This document shows positions 1-9,102 of a stretch of DNA of 64,000 nucleotides, piece after piece. Within the stretch, counting starts at the first letter, position 1. The number at the start of each line of letters is the position of its first letter. The DNA is taken from positions 1,179,501 through 1,243,500 of the forward strand of contig NZ_AP027270.1 in the NCBI RefSeq assembly GCF_036322705.1, read 5' to 3'. The DNA is from Maricaulis maris (GTDB lineage: Bacteria; Pseudomonadota; Alphaproteobacteria; Caulobacterales; Maricaulaceae). Below the pieces are notes generated by a model, which ran no database searches, was not told the DNA's origin, and worked only from the letters and a program-made list of their open reading frames with translations. The position numbers and the translations under genes are program-made.

Positions 1-1
1 G

Positions 2-361
2 CTGGACGCGGCACCGTCGCCGGACCTTGTTGAAGCCCAGTATGCGGGGCCCAAGGCTGGTCTGAGACCGATCCATGACGCGCTGATTGCGGCTGTTTCA
101 GCCTTCGGAAATGATGTCGAGCTTGCGCCCAAGAAGGCCTATGTGTCCTTGCGCCGCACAAAGCAGTTCGGCCTCGTCCAGCCGTCGACAAAGACCCGCC
201 TCGATCTCGGGCTCAATCTCAAGGGAGTTGCCCCGAACGGGCGGCTGGAGGCCTCCGGTTCCTTCAATGCCATGTGCACGCATCGTGTCCGCCTCGAGAG
301 CGTGAGCGCGGTCGATGCCGAGGTGATTGGCTGGCTTCGGGAGGCTTATGACGCCGCCTGA
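2..361 (+). CDS. DUF5655-like protein, C-terminal part (cut by window edge)
   Basis: The reading frame is open from base 2 to a TGA at 359-361, giving 119 residues with no start in the window. The segment YAGPKAGLRPIHDAL, then KKAYVSLRRTKQFGLVQP and a closing SVSAVDAEVIGWLREAYD, matches my memory of the DUF5655 domain, which often follows a DUF4287 domain in small alphaproteobacterial proteins. Its biochemical function is not established, and no catalytic motif is visible. The gene precedes the ilvA leader region and is probably transcribed independently of it. Confidence 0.7.
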   Translation: MDAAPSPDLVEAQYAGPKAGLRPIHDALIAAVSAFGNDVELAPKKAYVSLRRTKQFGLVQPSTKTRLDLGLNLKGVAPNGRLEASGSFNAMCTHRVRLESVSAVDAEVIGWLREAYDAA

Positions 362-421
362 TATTGTTTGGCCTCCCGTTTAAGGACTGGACAGACCGTT
401 CGGGCAGGCGCATGGTTTGGG

Positions 422-450
422 TTGAATATTGTTTGAGCGAGGCGTTATGC
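422..450 (+). promoter_or_regulatory. Possible promoter of the ilvA leader transcript
   Basis: TTGAAT at 422-427 and TTATGC at 445-450 are separated by 17 bases and lie about 35 bases before the leader peptide start. This is a consensus-style reading by eye; no transcription start is known. Confidence 0.35.
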
Positions 451-485
451 GCCATTTGACGGGTAAAAACGTGCAGGCAGGTCGG

Positions 486-587
486 ATGGCGCAATGCGTC
501 ACGCCGTCGCTTTGCGCGCGCCGTCTTTCGTCCCTTTCGATTATCACCGTCATAGCGCCGATCGGAGCGATGACACCCACGACCTGA
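486..587 (+). CDS. Ile/Thr/Val-rich leader peptide of the ilvA attenuator
   Basis: A 33-codon frame starts at ATG 486 after an AGGCAGG-like ribosome site and stops at TGA 585-587. Its second half reads SIITVIAPIGAMTPTT, so four isoleucines, one valine and four threonines fall within the last 16 residues. That is the hallmark of a leader peptide that senses charged tRNA(Ile) and related tRNAs. A terminator hairpin follows 26 bases after the stop and ilvA starts at 671. The stretch 563-569 (CGGAGCG), inside the last codons, can pair with 617-624 (CGCTTCCG) with one bulge and so mask the 5' arm of the terminator. It is too short for routine gene callers. The role is inferred from layout; the codon run is seen directly. 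Confidence 0.75.
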   Translation: MAQCVTPSLCARRLSSLSIITVIAPIGAMTPTT

Positions 588-613
588 CCCCTTATCGGTT
601 TCGTGCAGTTTCA

Positions 614-645
614 CCCCGCTTCCGGCAACAGGAGCGGGGTTTTTT
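614..645 (+). terminator. Rho-independent terminator acting as ilvA attenuator
   Basis: CCCCGCT (614-620) pairs perfectly with AGCGGGG (633-639) across a 12-base loop and is followed at once by six T (640-645). It stands between the leader peptide and ilvA, so uninterrupted leader translation should end transcription here and ribosome stalling at the Ile codons should allow read-through. Confidence 0.75.
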
Positions 646-670
646 CTGTGCGGTGTTCTGGAGACTGTCC

Positions 671-1939
671 ATGTCCCTGCCTGCCCCTTCGCCTGACTTC
701 AAGGCCCAACCGTCCCGGCGGGAGACCGCCCTGACGGCGGCTTTCGCTCATGTCGACCGGCTGCGAGCGTCCGGTTTCGGGGGAATTTTGCGCGCACCGA
801 TGATCGCGGCTCCGGGCCTGTCACAGGCGGCCGGGTGCGATCTGCATGTGAAGCTTGAGAACCTGCAGGTCACCGGATCCTTCAAGGAGCGCGGGGCCTA
901 TGCCCGGATGGCGGCGTTGAGCTTCGAGGAGCGCGGACGGGGTGTCGTGGCGGCATCGGCGGGAAACCACGCGCAGGGCGTCGCGCGCAGTGCGGCAGCC
1001 ATGGGCGTGACCGCCCGTATCTTCATGCCGACCGGCACGCCGATGGTGAAAGTGCATGCAACCCGCGCGCTCGGGGCCGAGGTCGAGATCGCCGGGGCGG
1101 ACTTCGATGCCGCCAAGGCCCTGGCCCTGACCCAGGCCGAGACAACCGGCGCCGTCTTCATCCATCCCTTCGATGATCCGGTGGTCCTGGCCGGGCAGGG
1201 GACGCTGGCGATGGAGATGCTGGAGGACCAGCCGGACCTCGACGTGCTGGTTTTCCCGGTCGGTGGCGGCGGTCTGGCCGCCGGCGCCGGTCTCGCGGCG
1301 CGACGCATCAATCCGGACATCGAACTGGTCGGGGTGCAATCCGACCTCTTCCCGTCCTTTGCCAACCGGTTTCGCGGTGAGGACCGGCCCATTGGCGGGT
1401 TTACCCTCGCCGAGGGGATCGCCGTGCGCGAGCCGGGTGGTCTGACCGGCGACATCCTGATGGATCTGCTGGATGAGGTTCTGCTGGTCGATGAGCGCCA
1501 GATCGAGCGCGCGCTCAACCTCTTCATCTCGCAGATGCGGGTCCTGCCCGAGGGGGCGGGCGCGGTCGGCCTGGCGGCGGTACTGGCCAATCCCGCGCGT
1601 TTCGCGGGCAAGAAGGTCGGCCTGGTACTCTCCGGCGGCAATGTGGACACCCGGCTGCTATCGTCCCTGCTGCTGAGGGATCTGGCCCGGTCTCACCGGC
1701 TGGCGCGTTTCAGGATCGAGCTGGTCGATGTGCCGGGACAGCTCTCGGCCGTCTCCGACCTCATCTCCCGCGCCGAGGGGAATGTGACCGATGTCGCCTA
1801 TCACAAAACCTTCTCGGACCTGCCGGCCAAGGTGACCTATATTGATATCTCGCTGGAGGCGCAGGATGCGGCTCATATGGACCAGATCCAGGCGGCGTTG
1901 CAGGCGGCCGGTTTCCGGGTCGAGCTGGCAGGATATTGA
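671..1939 (+). CDS. ilvA: Threonine ammonia-lyase (threonine dehydratase)
   Basis: This PLP enzyme of 422 residues deaminates threonine to 2-oxobutanoate, the first step towards isoleucine. The PLP lysine is K72 in GSFKERGA, followed by SAGNHAQG and the glycine loop VGGGGLAAG. A single ACT domain fills roughly residues 345-422, the length seen in short IlvA/TdcB-like enzymes, which sequence alone often leaves ambiguous between biosynthetic and catabolic. The Ile-rich attenuator just upstream argues for the biosynthetic role here. The open frame extends back to 494, but that extension crosses the leader and terminator. ATG 671 has a GGAG site and gives the family-length N terminus. Confidence 0.92.
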   Translation: MSLPAPSPDFKAQPSRRETALTAAFAHVDRLRASGFGGILRAPMIAAPGLSQAAGCDLHVKLENLQVTGSFKERGAYARMAALSFEERGRGVVAASAGNHAQGVARSAAAMGVTARIFMPTGTPMVKVHATRALGAEVEIAGADFDAAKALALTQAETTGAVFIHPFDDPVVLAGQGTLAMEMLEDQPDLDVLVFPVGGGGLAAGAGLAARRINPDIELVGVQSDLFPSFANRFRGEDRPIGGFTLAEGIAVREPGGLTGDILMDLLDEVLLVDERQIERALNLFISQMRVLPEGAGAVGLAAVLANPARFAGKKVGLVLSGGNVDTRLLSSLLLRDLARSHRLARFRIELVDVPGQLSAVSDLISRAEGNVTDVAYHKTFSDLPAKVTYIDISLEAQDAAHMDQIQAALQAAGFRVELAGY

Positions 1940-1978
1940 TTTCGCCTGCCCAACAGGCTTTGAAATGTAAGATCCGGT

Positions 1979-1992
1979 GGTTACCGGTAACC
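1979..1992. promoter_or_regulatory. Perfect 14-bp palindrome ahead of fsa, possible operator
   Basis: GGTTACCGGTAACC is its own reverse complement and lies 38-51 bases before the transaldolase start. The TTACC-GGTAA core resembles operators of LacI-family sugar regulators such as GntR. No such regulator gene is in the window, so the binding protein is unknown. Confidence 0.5.
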
Positions 1993-2029
1993 TAGTCCGT
2001 CCGAACCGACCGCCAGCGAGGAGCGCATC

Positions 2030-2683
2030 ATGAAATTCTTTGTCGATACCGCCGAGACGTCCGAGATTGCCGAACTGGCCGAGGCCGGCCTCGTGGATGG
2101 CGTCACCACCAACCCCTCGCTGATCGCCAAGTCGGGTCGTGATTTCCTGGAAGTGGTGAAGGAAATCTGTGATCTGGTTGATGGACCTGTCAGTGCTGAA
2201 GTAACGGCGCTGGAAGCTCCGGCGATGATTGCCGAGGGCAAGACACTGGCGAAGCTGGCCGACAATGTCGTGGTCAAGCTGCCGCTGACCTTTGAGGGGC
2301 TGAAAGCCTGCCAGGCGCTGACCGCAGAGAATATCCAGACCAATGTGACGCTGTGCTTCTCGGCCAATCAGGGGCTTCTGGCGGCCAAGGCCGGAGCGAC
2401 CTATGTCTCGCCCTTCATCGGCCGTCTCGATGATCTCGGCGTCGACGGCATGGAGCTGATCGCCAACCTGCGCACCATTTTCGATAACTACCTGTTCGAC
2501 ACACAGATTCTGGCCGCCTCGATCCGCTCGGCCGACCATGTCCAGCAATGCGCCCTGCTCGGGGCCGACGTCGCGACCGTCCCGCCGTCCGTGTTGAAGA
2601 ACCTGGTCAAGCATTCGCTGACTGACAAGGGCCTCGAGGCTTTCATGAGCGATTGGAAAAAGACCGGCCAGAGCATCCTCTGA
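2030..2683 (+). CDS. fsa: Transaldolase / fructose-6-phosphate aldolase family protein
   Basis: The protein has 217 residues, the size of the small single-domain TalC/FSA class. It carries the class I Schiff-base lysine K83 in VVVKLPLT, the N-terminal MKFFVDTAE strand and the VTTNPSLI loop typical of the class. It either interconverts sugar phosphates as a transaldolase in the pentose phosphate pathway or cleaves fructose 6-phosphate; sequence does not decide between these. The start has a GAGG site eight bases upstream. It is flanked by unrelated genes, so it is probably monocistronic and controlled from the palindrome upstream. Confidence 0.88.
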   Translation: MKFFVDTAETSEIAELAEAGLVDGVTTNPSLIAKSGRDFLEVVKEICDLVDGPVSAEVTALEAPAMIAEGKTLAKLADNVVVKLPLTFEGLKACQALTAENIQTNVTLCFSANQGLLAAKAGATYVSPFIGRLDDLGVDGMELIANLRTIFDNYLFDTQILAASIRSADHVQQCALLGADVATVPPSVLKNLVKHSLTDKGLEAFMSDWKKTGQSIL

Positions 2684-2714
2684 CCGGTCCGGGCTTCAGG
2701 CGAATGGACAGGTA

Positions 2715-3788
2715 TCAGACCTTGACGCTGACCCCGTCGCGCGGTGCGGCCTTGCCGTCAAGCAGGGCGCGATAGGTGGCCAGCGCACCGGCGCTGCCCT
2801 CGACCGTGCGGAAATCGAAATAGTTCGACGCGGCCTCGGCGAAAGTCCGCCAGGCGGCCTTGTAGCGCTGGTCGAACGTCTCCGGGCCCCAGCTCTTAAT
2901 CAGGGTGCGGGCGGCGTCCGGAGCGAAGAAGAATTGCGGCTTGGGTGGCGGCAGGTCGCGCGGTGGCGCGGACTGGTCCCAATGGGCGCCACCGACCCGG
3001 ATATTGCCGACCAGCTTGCCCGCCAGATGCTCGTGCAGGCTGCGATTGACGCGAGAATCGCCGGCGAAGTCGACGATCACGGCCGGCCCGGACGGGGCCA
3101 GCTGATCGATCGCGTCATAAGCGGTGACCGAGTCATAGAGGCCCAGGCCCGACACGAAGTCCGCATTGCCAGACGAAGTCAGCCCGATGGCGTGACGGCC
3201 GCCACCCTGACGCAGCGCGAAGGCGAGGGCGATGGCGGTCTTGCTCGAGGCACTGGTCAGGATGACCGGCGCCTCGGTGAAGCCATTGGCCGGGTCGCGC
3301 AGGAAGAAGTCGAGCAGCCAGGCGGTGATGAAAAGCGGTTGCAGCACCATCTGGGCGGCCTCGCCGCCGGAGGTGTAGCCCGGGTCGGTAGCACAGCGCA
3401 CATAGGCGTTGTAGGCCGGTGGCAGCTCGGCACGGTGGGCGCTGGTATCGACAAAACCACCCGGCGTGATCCTGCCCGGACGGGTGATCAGCTCGGACGC
3501 GGCCGGGAAATAGCCGTAGACCCGCTCGCCAACCGGCAGATCGTCGACGCGGCTCTCGGCAATGTCAGCAAAGCCCCAGACCGGCAGGCGGCAACGACCA
3601 TCGGCCCCCGGGAAGAAATCCCAGTAGCGCATGGCATCGCCGAAGGCGGCATAGGTGATGTTGTTGGCGGTCAGCGCGAAACTGTTGATGGCCAGACGAA
3701 TCTCGCCGGCCTCCAGCGGCCGTTTGGCCTCCTCGACAATGGTCACGTCTGTGATGGTCTTGCGGTCAATGGACAGGGCCCAGCTCAT
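2715..3788 (-). CDS. DUF2855 family protein
   Basis: The 357-residue protein begins MSWALSIDRK, with a GGGAGA ribosome site seven bases before the ATG; the longer open frame to 3920 lacks such a site. The layout resembles a medium-chain dehydrogenase/reductase: an N-terminal half with LPVWGFADI and GERVYGYFP, then a nucleotide-binding-like segment with ILTSASSKTAIALAF and VIVDFAGD. It matches the DUF2855 family, whose substrate is unknown. It is divergent from ccoN and shares a 258-base intergenic region with it, so the dyad motifs there could act on both genes. Confidence 0.75.
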   Translation of the reverse strand: MSWALSIDRKTITDVTIVEEAKRPLEAGEIRLAINSFALTANNITYAAFGDAMRYWDFFPGADGRCRLPVWGFADIAESRVDDLPVGERVYGYFPAASELITRPGRITPGGFVDTSAHRAELPPAYNAYVRCATDPGYTSGGEAAQMVLQPLFITAWLLDFFLRDPANGFTEAPVILTSASSKTAIALAFALRQGGGRHAIGLTSSGNADFVSGLGLYDSVTAYDAIDQLAPSGPAVIVDFAGDSRVNRSLHEHLAGKLVGNIRVGGAHWDQSAPPRDLPPPKPQFFFAPDAARTLIKSWGPETFDQRYKAAWRTFAEAASNYFDFRTVEGSAGALATYRALLDGKAAPRDGVSVKV

Positions 3789-3913
3789 CGATATCTCCCG
3801 TTGGCGGTCGTCTTGGCGACCTGTTGGAACCAGAGTTGACGGGTTCCCGGCCCGGATCAAGCGTCGATCCCTCCGTGATTTCCGGAGGGTGGGGCCGGAT
3901 GGGTGGTTTCGCC

Positions 3914-4017
3914 GCGACAATTTGTCGTGTTAGCCTCGACTTCTGGGTGTGGCGATGAGTCGAGCCGCTGCGCGCGACAAATTGCCATAGATATTTTGTG
4001 GGGAACTGCGCTACACC
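3914..4017 (+). promoter_or_regulatory. ccoN control region: two GCGACAA dyad motifs and a possible -10
   Basis: GCGACAATTTGTCGT at 3914-3928 contains a perfect dyad (CGACAA-T-TTGTCG). A degenerate copy, GCGACAAATTGCC, lies exactly 60 bases downstream at 3974-3986. GCTACACC at 4010-4017 resembles the Caulobacter housekeeping -10 (GCTANAWC), which would place the second motif near -42, a usual activator position, and there is no good -35. The first motif agrees at 13 of 15 positions with the RegR/RegA-type box as I remember it. I see no canonical FNR/FixK site. Confidence 0.5.
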
Positions 4018-4046
4018 CGACATACAAAGCCAAGCCGGGGGCGCAC

Positions 4047-5699
4047 ATGATATCCGCTCAAGGGCTGAAACGGGCCGGTTCCGACCCCTCTACAGCCATC
4101 GTTCTTCTCATCACCGTTCTGGGTGCCATGTGGGCGCTGTTTGCAGCGGCCTATGCACCTGACGCCGCCATGAAGGGTCAGTCGTGGCTGATCCTCGGCG
4201 GCTTCCTCACCGGCATCATCCTGCTGGTCGGCGCAATCGCCGGCGGCGGGGTCATCACCGATGAGCGCGAATACAATGAAAACCTCATCAAAGCTGGGGT
4301 AATCGCCTCGCTATTCTGGGGTGTGGCCGGTCTGCTGGTCGGCGTTGTGATCGCTTTTCAGCTCGCCTTCCCGGTGCTTAACCTCGAAGATTTCGGCTTT
4401 ACGAATTTCGGTCGCTTGCGGCCGCTGCATACCTCGGCGGTGATCTTCGCTTTCGGCGGCAATGTGCTGATCGCGACGTCCTTCTATGTCGTCCAGCGTA
4501 CTTGCCGGACCCGTATCGCGGGCGGCATCTGGCCGTGGTTCGTGTTCTGGGGCTATCAGTTCTTCATCCTGATCGCCGCCTCGGGCTATCTGATCGGGAT
4601 CACGCAAGGCAAGGAATACGCCGAGCCGGAATGGTATGCGGATATCTGGCTGACCCTGGTCTGGGTGGTTTATCTGCTCGTCTTCCTTGGTACGCTGTGG
4701 AAGCGCAAGGAACCACATATCTATGTGGCGAACTGGTTCTACCTCGCTTTTATCGTCACGATTGCCGTCCTGCACGTGATCAACAATCTGTCGATGCCGG
4801 TCTCCTGGCTGGGTTCGCGCTCCTACTCGGCCTTTGCCGGGGTGCAGGATGCACTGACCCAGTGGTGGTACGGCCATAACGCGGTCGGCTTCTTCCTGAC
4901 CGCCGGCTTCCTCGGCATCATGTACTACTTCATCCCCAAGCGGGTGAACCGGCCGGTCTATTCCTACCGCCTGTCGATCATCCACTTCTGGTCGCTGATC
5001 TTCATCTACATCTGGGCCGGTCCCCACCACCTGCACTACACGGCGCTGCCGGAATGGGCGCAGACGCTGGGCATGACCTTCTCGATCATGCTGTGGATGC
5101 CGTCCTGGGGCGGGATGATCAACGGTCTGATGACGCTGTCGGGCGCCTGGGACAAGCTGCGGACCGATCCGGTCGTGCGCATGCTGGTGATGTCTGTCGC
5201 CTTCTACGGCATGTCGACCTTCGAAGGCCCGGTGATGTCGATCCGCGCCGTCAACGCCCTGTCCCACTATACCGACTGGACCATTGGCCACGTGCACTCC
5301 GGTGCGCTCGGCTGGGTCGGCTTCGTCTCCTTCGGCGCCCTCTATTGCTTGGTTCCCTGGCTGTGGAAGCGCAAGGGCATGTACTCCAAGGCCCTGGTCG
5401 ACTGGCACTTCTGGATCGCGACCATCGGCATCCTGCTCTACATCACCTCGATGTGGACCGCAGGCATCCTGCAAGGCCTGTGGTGGCGGACCTACGACGC
5501 GCTCGGCTTCTTGGAATACTCCTTCGTGGAGACCGTGGAGGCGATGCATGTCCCCTACATCATCCGGGCTGTCGGTGGCGTACTCTACCTCGTGGGTGCC
5601 CTGATCATGGTCTACAATGTCTACCGCACGGTTCGCGGTGATGCGGTCGAGGACGACGAGAATGTTGTCGACCAGCCCGCTCTCGAACCGGCGCAATAG
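4047..5699 (+). CDS. ccoN: Cytochrome c oxidase cbb3-type subunit I
   Basis: This is the catalytic, many-helix membrane subunit of the high-affinity terminal oxidase, 550 residues from ATG 4047 behind a GGGGGC site. Histidine ligands for haem and copper are visible in [35 protein letters not shown] and [11 protein letters not shown]. An open frame runs back to 3903 but would add 48 non-helical residues and cross the promoter motifs. It heads the ccoNOQP operon; ccoO begins 10 bases after its stop. Confidence 0.96.
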   Translation: MISAQGLKRAGSDPSTAIVLLITVLGAMWALFAAAYAPDAAMKGQSWLILGGFLTGIILLVGAIAGGGVITDEREYNENLIKAGVIASLFWGVAGLLVGVVIAFQLAFPVLNLEDFGFTNFGRLRPLHTSAVIFAFGGNVLIATSFYVVQRTCRTRIAGGIWPWFVFWGYQFFILIAASGYLIGITQGKEYAEPEWYADIWLTLVWVVYLLVFLGTLWKRKEPHIYVANWFYLAFIVTIAVLHVINNLSMPVSWLGSRSYSAFAGVQDALTQWWYGHNAVGFFLTAGFLGIMYYFIPKRVNRPVYSYRLSIIHFWSLIFIYIWAGPHHLHYTALPEWAQTLGMTFSIMLWMPSWGGMINGLMTLSGAWDKLRTDPVVRMLVMSVAFYGMSTFEGPVMSIRAVNALSHYTDWTIGHVHSGALGWVGFVSFGALYCLVPWLWKRKGMYSKALVDWHFWIATIGILLYITSMWTAGILQGLWWRTYDALGFLEYSFVETVEAMHVPYIIRAVGGVLYLVGALIMVYNVYRTVRGDAVEDDENVVDQPALEPAQ

Positions 5700-5708
5700 G
5701 AGGTCGCA

Positions 5709-6467
5709 ATGTCAGGGAACAAAACCCGCTGGAGCGATCTGCACAAATCGCTCTTCGAAAAGAACTCGCTCATCCTCACGGTCGGCGTTCTGGTCACCGT
5801 CTCGATTGGCGGCATCGTCGAGATCGCCCCGCTCTTCTACCTCGACTCAACCATCGAGGAAGTCGAGGGGATGCGGCCCTACACCCCGCTCGAGCAGCTG
5901 GGACGGGACATCTATATCCGCGAGGGCTGTTATAATTGTCACTCGCAGATGATCCGCCCGCTGCGCGACGAGGTGGAGCGTTATGGCCACTACTCGCTGG
6001 CGGCCGAGAGCATGTATGACCACCCCTTCCAGTGGGGCTCGAAACGGACCGGGCCGGATCTGGCCCGGGTCGGGGGGCGCTATTCGGACGAGTGGCATCG
6101 CGATCACCTGCGCCGGCCCCAGGCCGTGGTGCCGGAATCGGTGATGCCGGCCTATCCCTTCCTGGAGACCTCGGAGCTGGCCTTCACCAATGTCGAGGCC
6201 AATTTGCGCGCCCTGCGGCGTGTCGGTGTGCCCTATAGCGACGAGATGCTCGCGGCGGCGGTGTCCGATGTGACGACCCAGACCGATCCCTTTGCCGAGG
6301 ACTATGACGGCTTCCAGGAACGGTATCCTGACGCCGTGATGCGGGACTTCGACGGCAATCCGGACCAGGTGACCGAGCTCGACGCGCTCATCGCCTATCT
6401 CCAGGTCCTCGGCACCATGGTGGACTTCTCCACCTATGAGGCCGAAGCCGACGAGAATCTGAGGTAG
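5709..6467 (+). CDS. ccoO: Cytochrome c oxidase cbb3-type subunit II (monohaem)
   Basis: The 252-residue protein has one N-terminal membrane anchor (about residues 20-42) and a periplasmic domain with one haem c site, C74-Y-N-C77-H78, followed by [10 protein letters not shown], a CcoO signature. It passes electrons from the dihaem subunit CcoP to CcoN. AGGAGG lies just upstream of the ATG. An acidic, poorly conserved tail follows about residue 210. Confidence 0.96.
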   Translation: MSGNKTRWSDLHKSLFEKNSLILTVGVLVTVSIGGIVEIAPLFYLDSTIEEVEGMRPYTPLEQLGRDIYIREGCYNCHSQMIRPLRDEVERYGHYSLAAESMYDHPFQWGSKRTGPDLARVGGRYSDEWHRDHLRRPQAVVPESVMPAYPFLETSELAFTNVEANLRALRRVGVPYSDEMLAAAVSDVTTQTDPFAEDYDGFQERYPDAVMRDFDGNPDQVTELDALIAYLQVLGTMVDFSTYEAEADENLR

Positions 6468-6471
6468 GGCG

Positions 6472-6669
6472 ATGTACGCGATACTCTCAACCTTCGCCCA
6501 GACCTGGGGCCTGCTGATCTTCGTGGCGCTGTTCGGCGCAGCGCTGGTCTATGCCCTGTGGCCGCGCAACCAGGCCCGGTTCGATGCCGCGGCCAGTGCG
6601 CCCCTCCTTGACGATGACAAGCCGGCGGCTGCCGCCGAGACTGAGGACGAGACCCATGTCCGAGCATGA
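6472..6669 (+). CDS. ccoQ: Cbb3-type oxidase small subunit CcoQ
   Basis: The 65-residue protein has one membrane helix (about residues 5-28) ending in WPRNQARFD, then an acidic Ala-rich tail. CcoQ stabilises the assembled oxidase and is not catalytic. It starts four bases after ccoO stops and overlaps ccoP by 14 bases, so translation is probably coupled. Confidence 0.9.
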   Translation: MYAILSTFAQTWGLLIFVALFGAALVYALWPRNQARFDAAASAPLLDDDKPAAAAETEDETHVRA

Positions 6670-7579
6670 TCACAACCGCGAAACCGACGCCCATTCGGGC
6701 ACCGAGACCACCGGCCATGAATGGGACGGCATCAAGGAGCTCGATACGCCCTTGCCGCGCTGGTGGCTGTACATCTTCTACGCCTGTATCGCCTGGGCAG
6801 TCGTCTACTGGGTCTTCATGCCGGCCTGGCCGGCCTTGCCGGGCCTGGCCGGGGAGAGCGACCACACCCGCGGTCTGCGCAATCACTCAGAACGCGCCAA
6901 TGTCGCTGCCGCCCTCGACGAACTGGCGGCCCAGCGCGCGGATGGCTTTGCGGCCCTGGAAGGGGCCTCGATCGCCGAGATCGAGAGCGATCCCCAGTTG
7001 CTCGGCTTCGTCCGGGCGGCCGGCGAGGCGTCCTTCGGCGCCAATTGCTCGACCTGCCACGGCGCCGGCGCACAGGGCTTCATCGGCTATCCAAACCTGA
7101 ATGACGATATCTGGCTGTGGGGCGGGTCCTATGACGATATCCGCACCACGCTGCGGGTGGGCATCCGCTCGGAACACCCCGACACCCGCTTCTCGCAAAT
7201 GCCGGCCTTCGGTCGCGATGAATTGTTGACGCGGGCCCAGATCGGGGATGTGACCGATTATGTCCTGTCGCTGTCAGGCCAGGCCGGTGATGCTGCGGCG
7301 ATCACCCGCGGCGAGGCGATCTACCAGGCCCAGTGCGCGAGCTGTCATACCCCGGCCGGCACCGGTGACCGGGCCCAGGGTGCGCCCAGCCTGGTCGATC
7401 AGGACTGGCTTTACGGCGGCACGCGTGACCAGATCATGGCCACCATCAATCGTGGACCCTATGGCGTGATGCCTGCCTGGGAATCACGCCTGGATGAAGC
7501 CACCATCGATGCGCTCGCGGCTTATGTCTTCCTGCTCGGTGGCGGCGAGGATGCGACAGCTCGTCCCATGGGGGACTAG
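6656..7579 (+). CDS. ccoP: Cytochrome c oxidase cbb3-type subunit III (dihaem)
   Basis: The 307-residue protein contains WDGIKELDTPLPRWW before its membrane helix, a CcoP hallmark. Two class I cytochrome c domains carry C131-S-T-C134-H135 and C227-A-S-C230-H231. It receives electrons from soluble or membrane cytochrome c. The start at 6656 overlaps ccoQ; upstream in-frame residues back to 6551 are not CcoP-like. The His-rich start (SEHDHN) is unremarkable for the family. Confidence 0.95.
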   Translation: MSEHDHNRETDAHSGTETTGHEWDGIKELDTPLPRWWLYIFYACIAWAVVYWVFMPAWPALPGLAGESDHTRGLRNHSERANVAAALDELAAQRADGFAALEGASIAEIESDPQLLGFVRAAGEASFGANCSTCHGAGAQGFIGYPNLNDDIWLWGGSYDDIRTTLRVGIRSEHPDTRFSQMPAFGRDELLTRAQIGDVTDYVLSLSGQAGDAAAITRGEAIYQAQCASCHTPAGTGDRAQGAPSLVDQDWLYGGTRDQIMATINRGPYGVMPAWESRLDEATIDALAAYVFLLGGGEDATARPMGD

Positions 7580-7620
7580 GTCGCATCGCAACGCCATGAA
7601 AGTTCCGGTTTAACCCCGTC

Positions 7621-9102
7621 ATGTCCAATCCAGCCGACAAACGAATGGCCGCGCCGGGGATCTCCCGGTCCAAGGCGGAGGCCGTCAATGCCGCCGAGAC
7701 CCGCGAGCTCTACAAGAAGCGCGAGCCGATCTATCCCAAGCTCGCGCACGGCAAGTTCCGTTTCGTCAAATGGGTGATCCTGGCGCTGGCCCTGGGGGTG
7801 TATTATCTCATCCCCTTCCTGCGCTGGGACCGGGGGCCGGGCGCGCCGGATCAGGCGGTTCTGGTCGATTTTGCCCATGGCCGTTTCTATTTCTTCTTCA
7901 TCGAGATCTGGCCGCAGGAAATCTACTACATCACCGGCCTGCTGATCATGGCGGCGCTGGGGCTGTTCCTGGCCAGCGCGCTCTTTGGCCGGGTCTGGTG
8001 CGGCTACGCTTGTCCGCAGACGGTCTGGACTGATCTCTTCATCATGGTCGAGCGCCTGTTCGAAGGCGACCGCAATGCCCGGATGAAGCTTGACCGTGCG
8101 CCATGGAGCCTTGGCAAGGCCTGGCGCAAGGTCGGCAAGCATGCGGTCTGGTTGGTCATCGCCTTTGCCACCGGCGGGGCCTGGATCCTCTATTTCCACG
8201 ATGCCTGGGACACGCTGGCGCATTTCTTCACCGGCACCGCCGAGCCCTCCGCCTATGTCTTTGCCGGCGTTTTGACCTTCACGACCTACACGCTGGCCGG
8301 CACCATGCGCGAGCAGGTCTGCACCTATATGTGCCCCTGGCCGCGCATCCAGGCGGCGATGACCGACCGCGACGCCCTCAACGTCACCTACCGGATCGAC
8401 CGCGGCGAACCCCGTGGCGCCCACAAGAAGGACGATAGCTGGGACAATCGCGGCGACTGCATTGATTGCAAGCAGTGTGTGGCGGTCTGTCCGATGGGGA
8501 TCGATATCCGCGACGGCGCGCAGCTGGAATGCATCCAGTGCGCCCTGTGCATCGATGCCTGCGACGATGTGATGGGCAAGGTCGGGCGGCCGACCGGTCT
8601 GATCACCTATGAGACTGACGACAATGTGGATCGCTATGTGGCGGGCGAGAAGCCGGTCTACCGCTTCTTCCGGCCCCGGACCATGGTCTATGCGGTGTCG
8701 CTGGCCATCGTCTCGGCCCTGATGCTGGGCGCCTTGCTGACGCGGACCGAGCTGGAACTCAATTCGCAGCGCGACCGCAATCCCAATTATGTTCGCCTGT
8801 CCGATGGCTCCGTGCGCAATGGCTATACGGTGAATGTCATCAACAAGGCCAACGCGTCCCGGGTGATGAGTCTCGCGGTCGAGGGCGATCCGGCAATCGG
8901 TGTCCGCATCCTCGGTGTCGAGGCGGCCAGTCCCGACCAGATCCTGATCGGTCCTGACCGGTCCCAGGATTACGTCGTCTACCTGACCCTGCCGGCGGAT
9001 GCGATCGATGGCCCGCGCGAGGAAATCGCGTTCCGGGTCACCGATACGGTCACCGGCGAGAGCGCGACCACACCGTCCATGCTGATCACCGGAGCCGAAT
9101 GA
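7621..9102 (+). CDS. ccoG: Cytochrome c oxidase accessory protein CcoG (FixG/RdxA)
   Basis: This polytopic iron-sulfur protein of 493 residues is needed for assembly of the cbb3 copper centre, and CcoG proteins have been described as cupric reductases. CGYACPQTVWTDLF and REQVCTYMCPW are the membrane-region cysteine motifs. A ferredoxin-like segment carries CIDCKQCVAVCP and CIQCALCIDACD, two [4Fe-4S] sites, and an IG-like C-terminal domain follows. It starts 41 bases after ccoP with a weak ribosome site and overlaps ccoH by four bases. Confidence 0.95.
   Translation: MSNPADKRMAAPGISRSKAEAVNAAETRELYKKREPIYPKLAHGKFRFVKWVILALALGVYYLIPFLRWDRGPGAPDQAVLVDFAHGRFYFFFIEIWPQEIYYITGLLIMAALGLFLASALFGRVWCGYACPQTVWTDLFIMVERLFEGDRNARMKLDRAPWSLGKAWRKVGKHAVWLVIAFATGGAWILYFHDAWDTLAHFFTGTAEPSAYVFAGVLTFTTYTLAGTMREQVCTYMCPWPRIQAAMTDRDALNVTYRIDRGEPRGAHKKDDSWDNRGDCIDCKQCVAVCPMGIDIRDGAQLECIQCALCIDACDDVMGKVGRPTGLITYETDDNVDRYVAGEKPVYRFFRPRTMVYAVSLAIVSALMLGALLTRTELELNSQRDRNPNYVRLSDGSVRNGYTVNVINKANASRVMSLAVEGDPAIGVRILGVEAASPDQILIGPDRSQDYVVYLTLPADAIDGPREEIAFRVTDTVTGESATTPSMLITGAE

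Noticed and set aside
494-670. 59-codon upstream extension of ilvA
   Set aside because: It runs through the leader peptide region and terminator, and ATG 671 has its own ribosome site and gives the normal N terminus.
4311-5696. 461-codon open frame opposite ccoN
   Set aside because: Antisense shadow; ccoN is certain from its haem and copper ligands.
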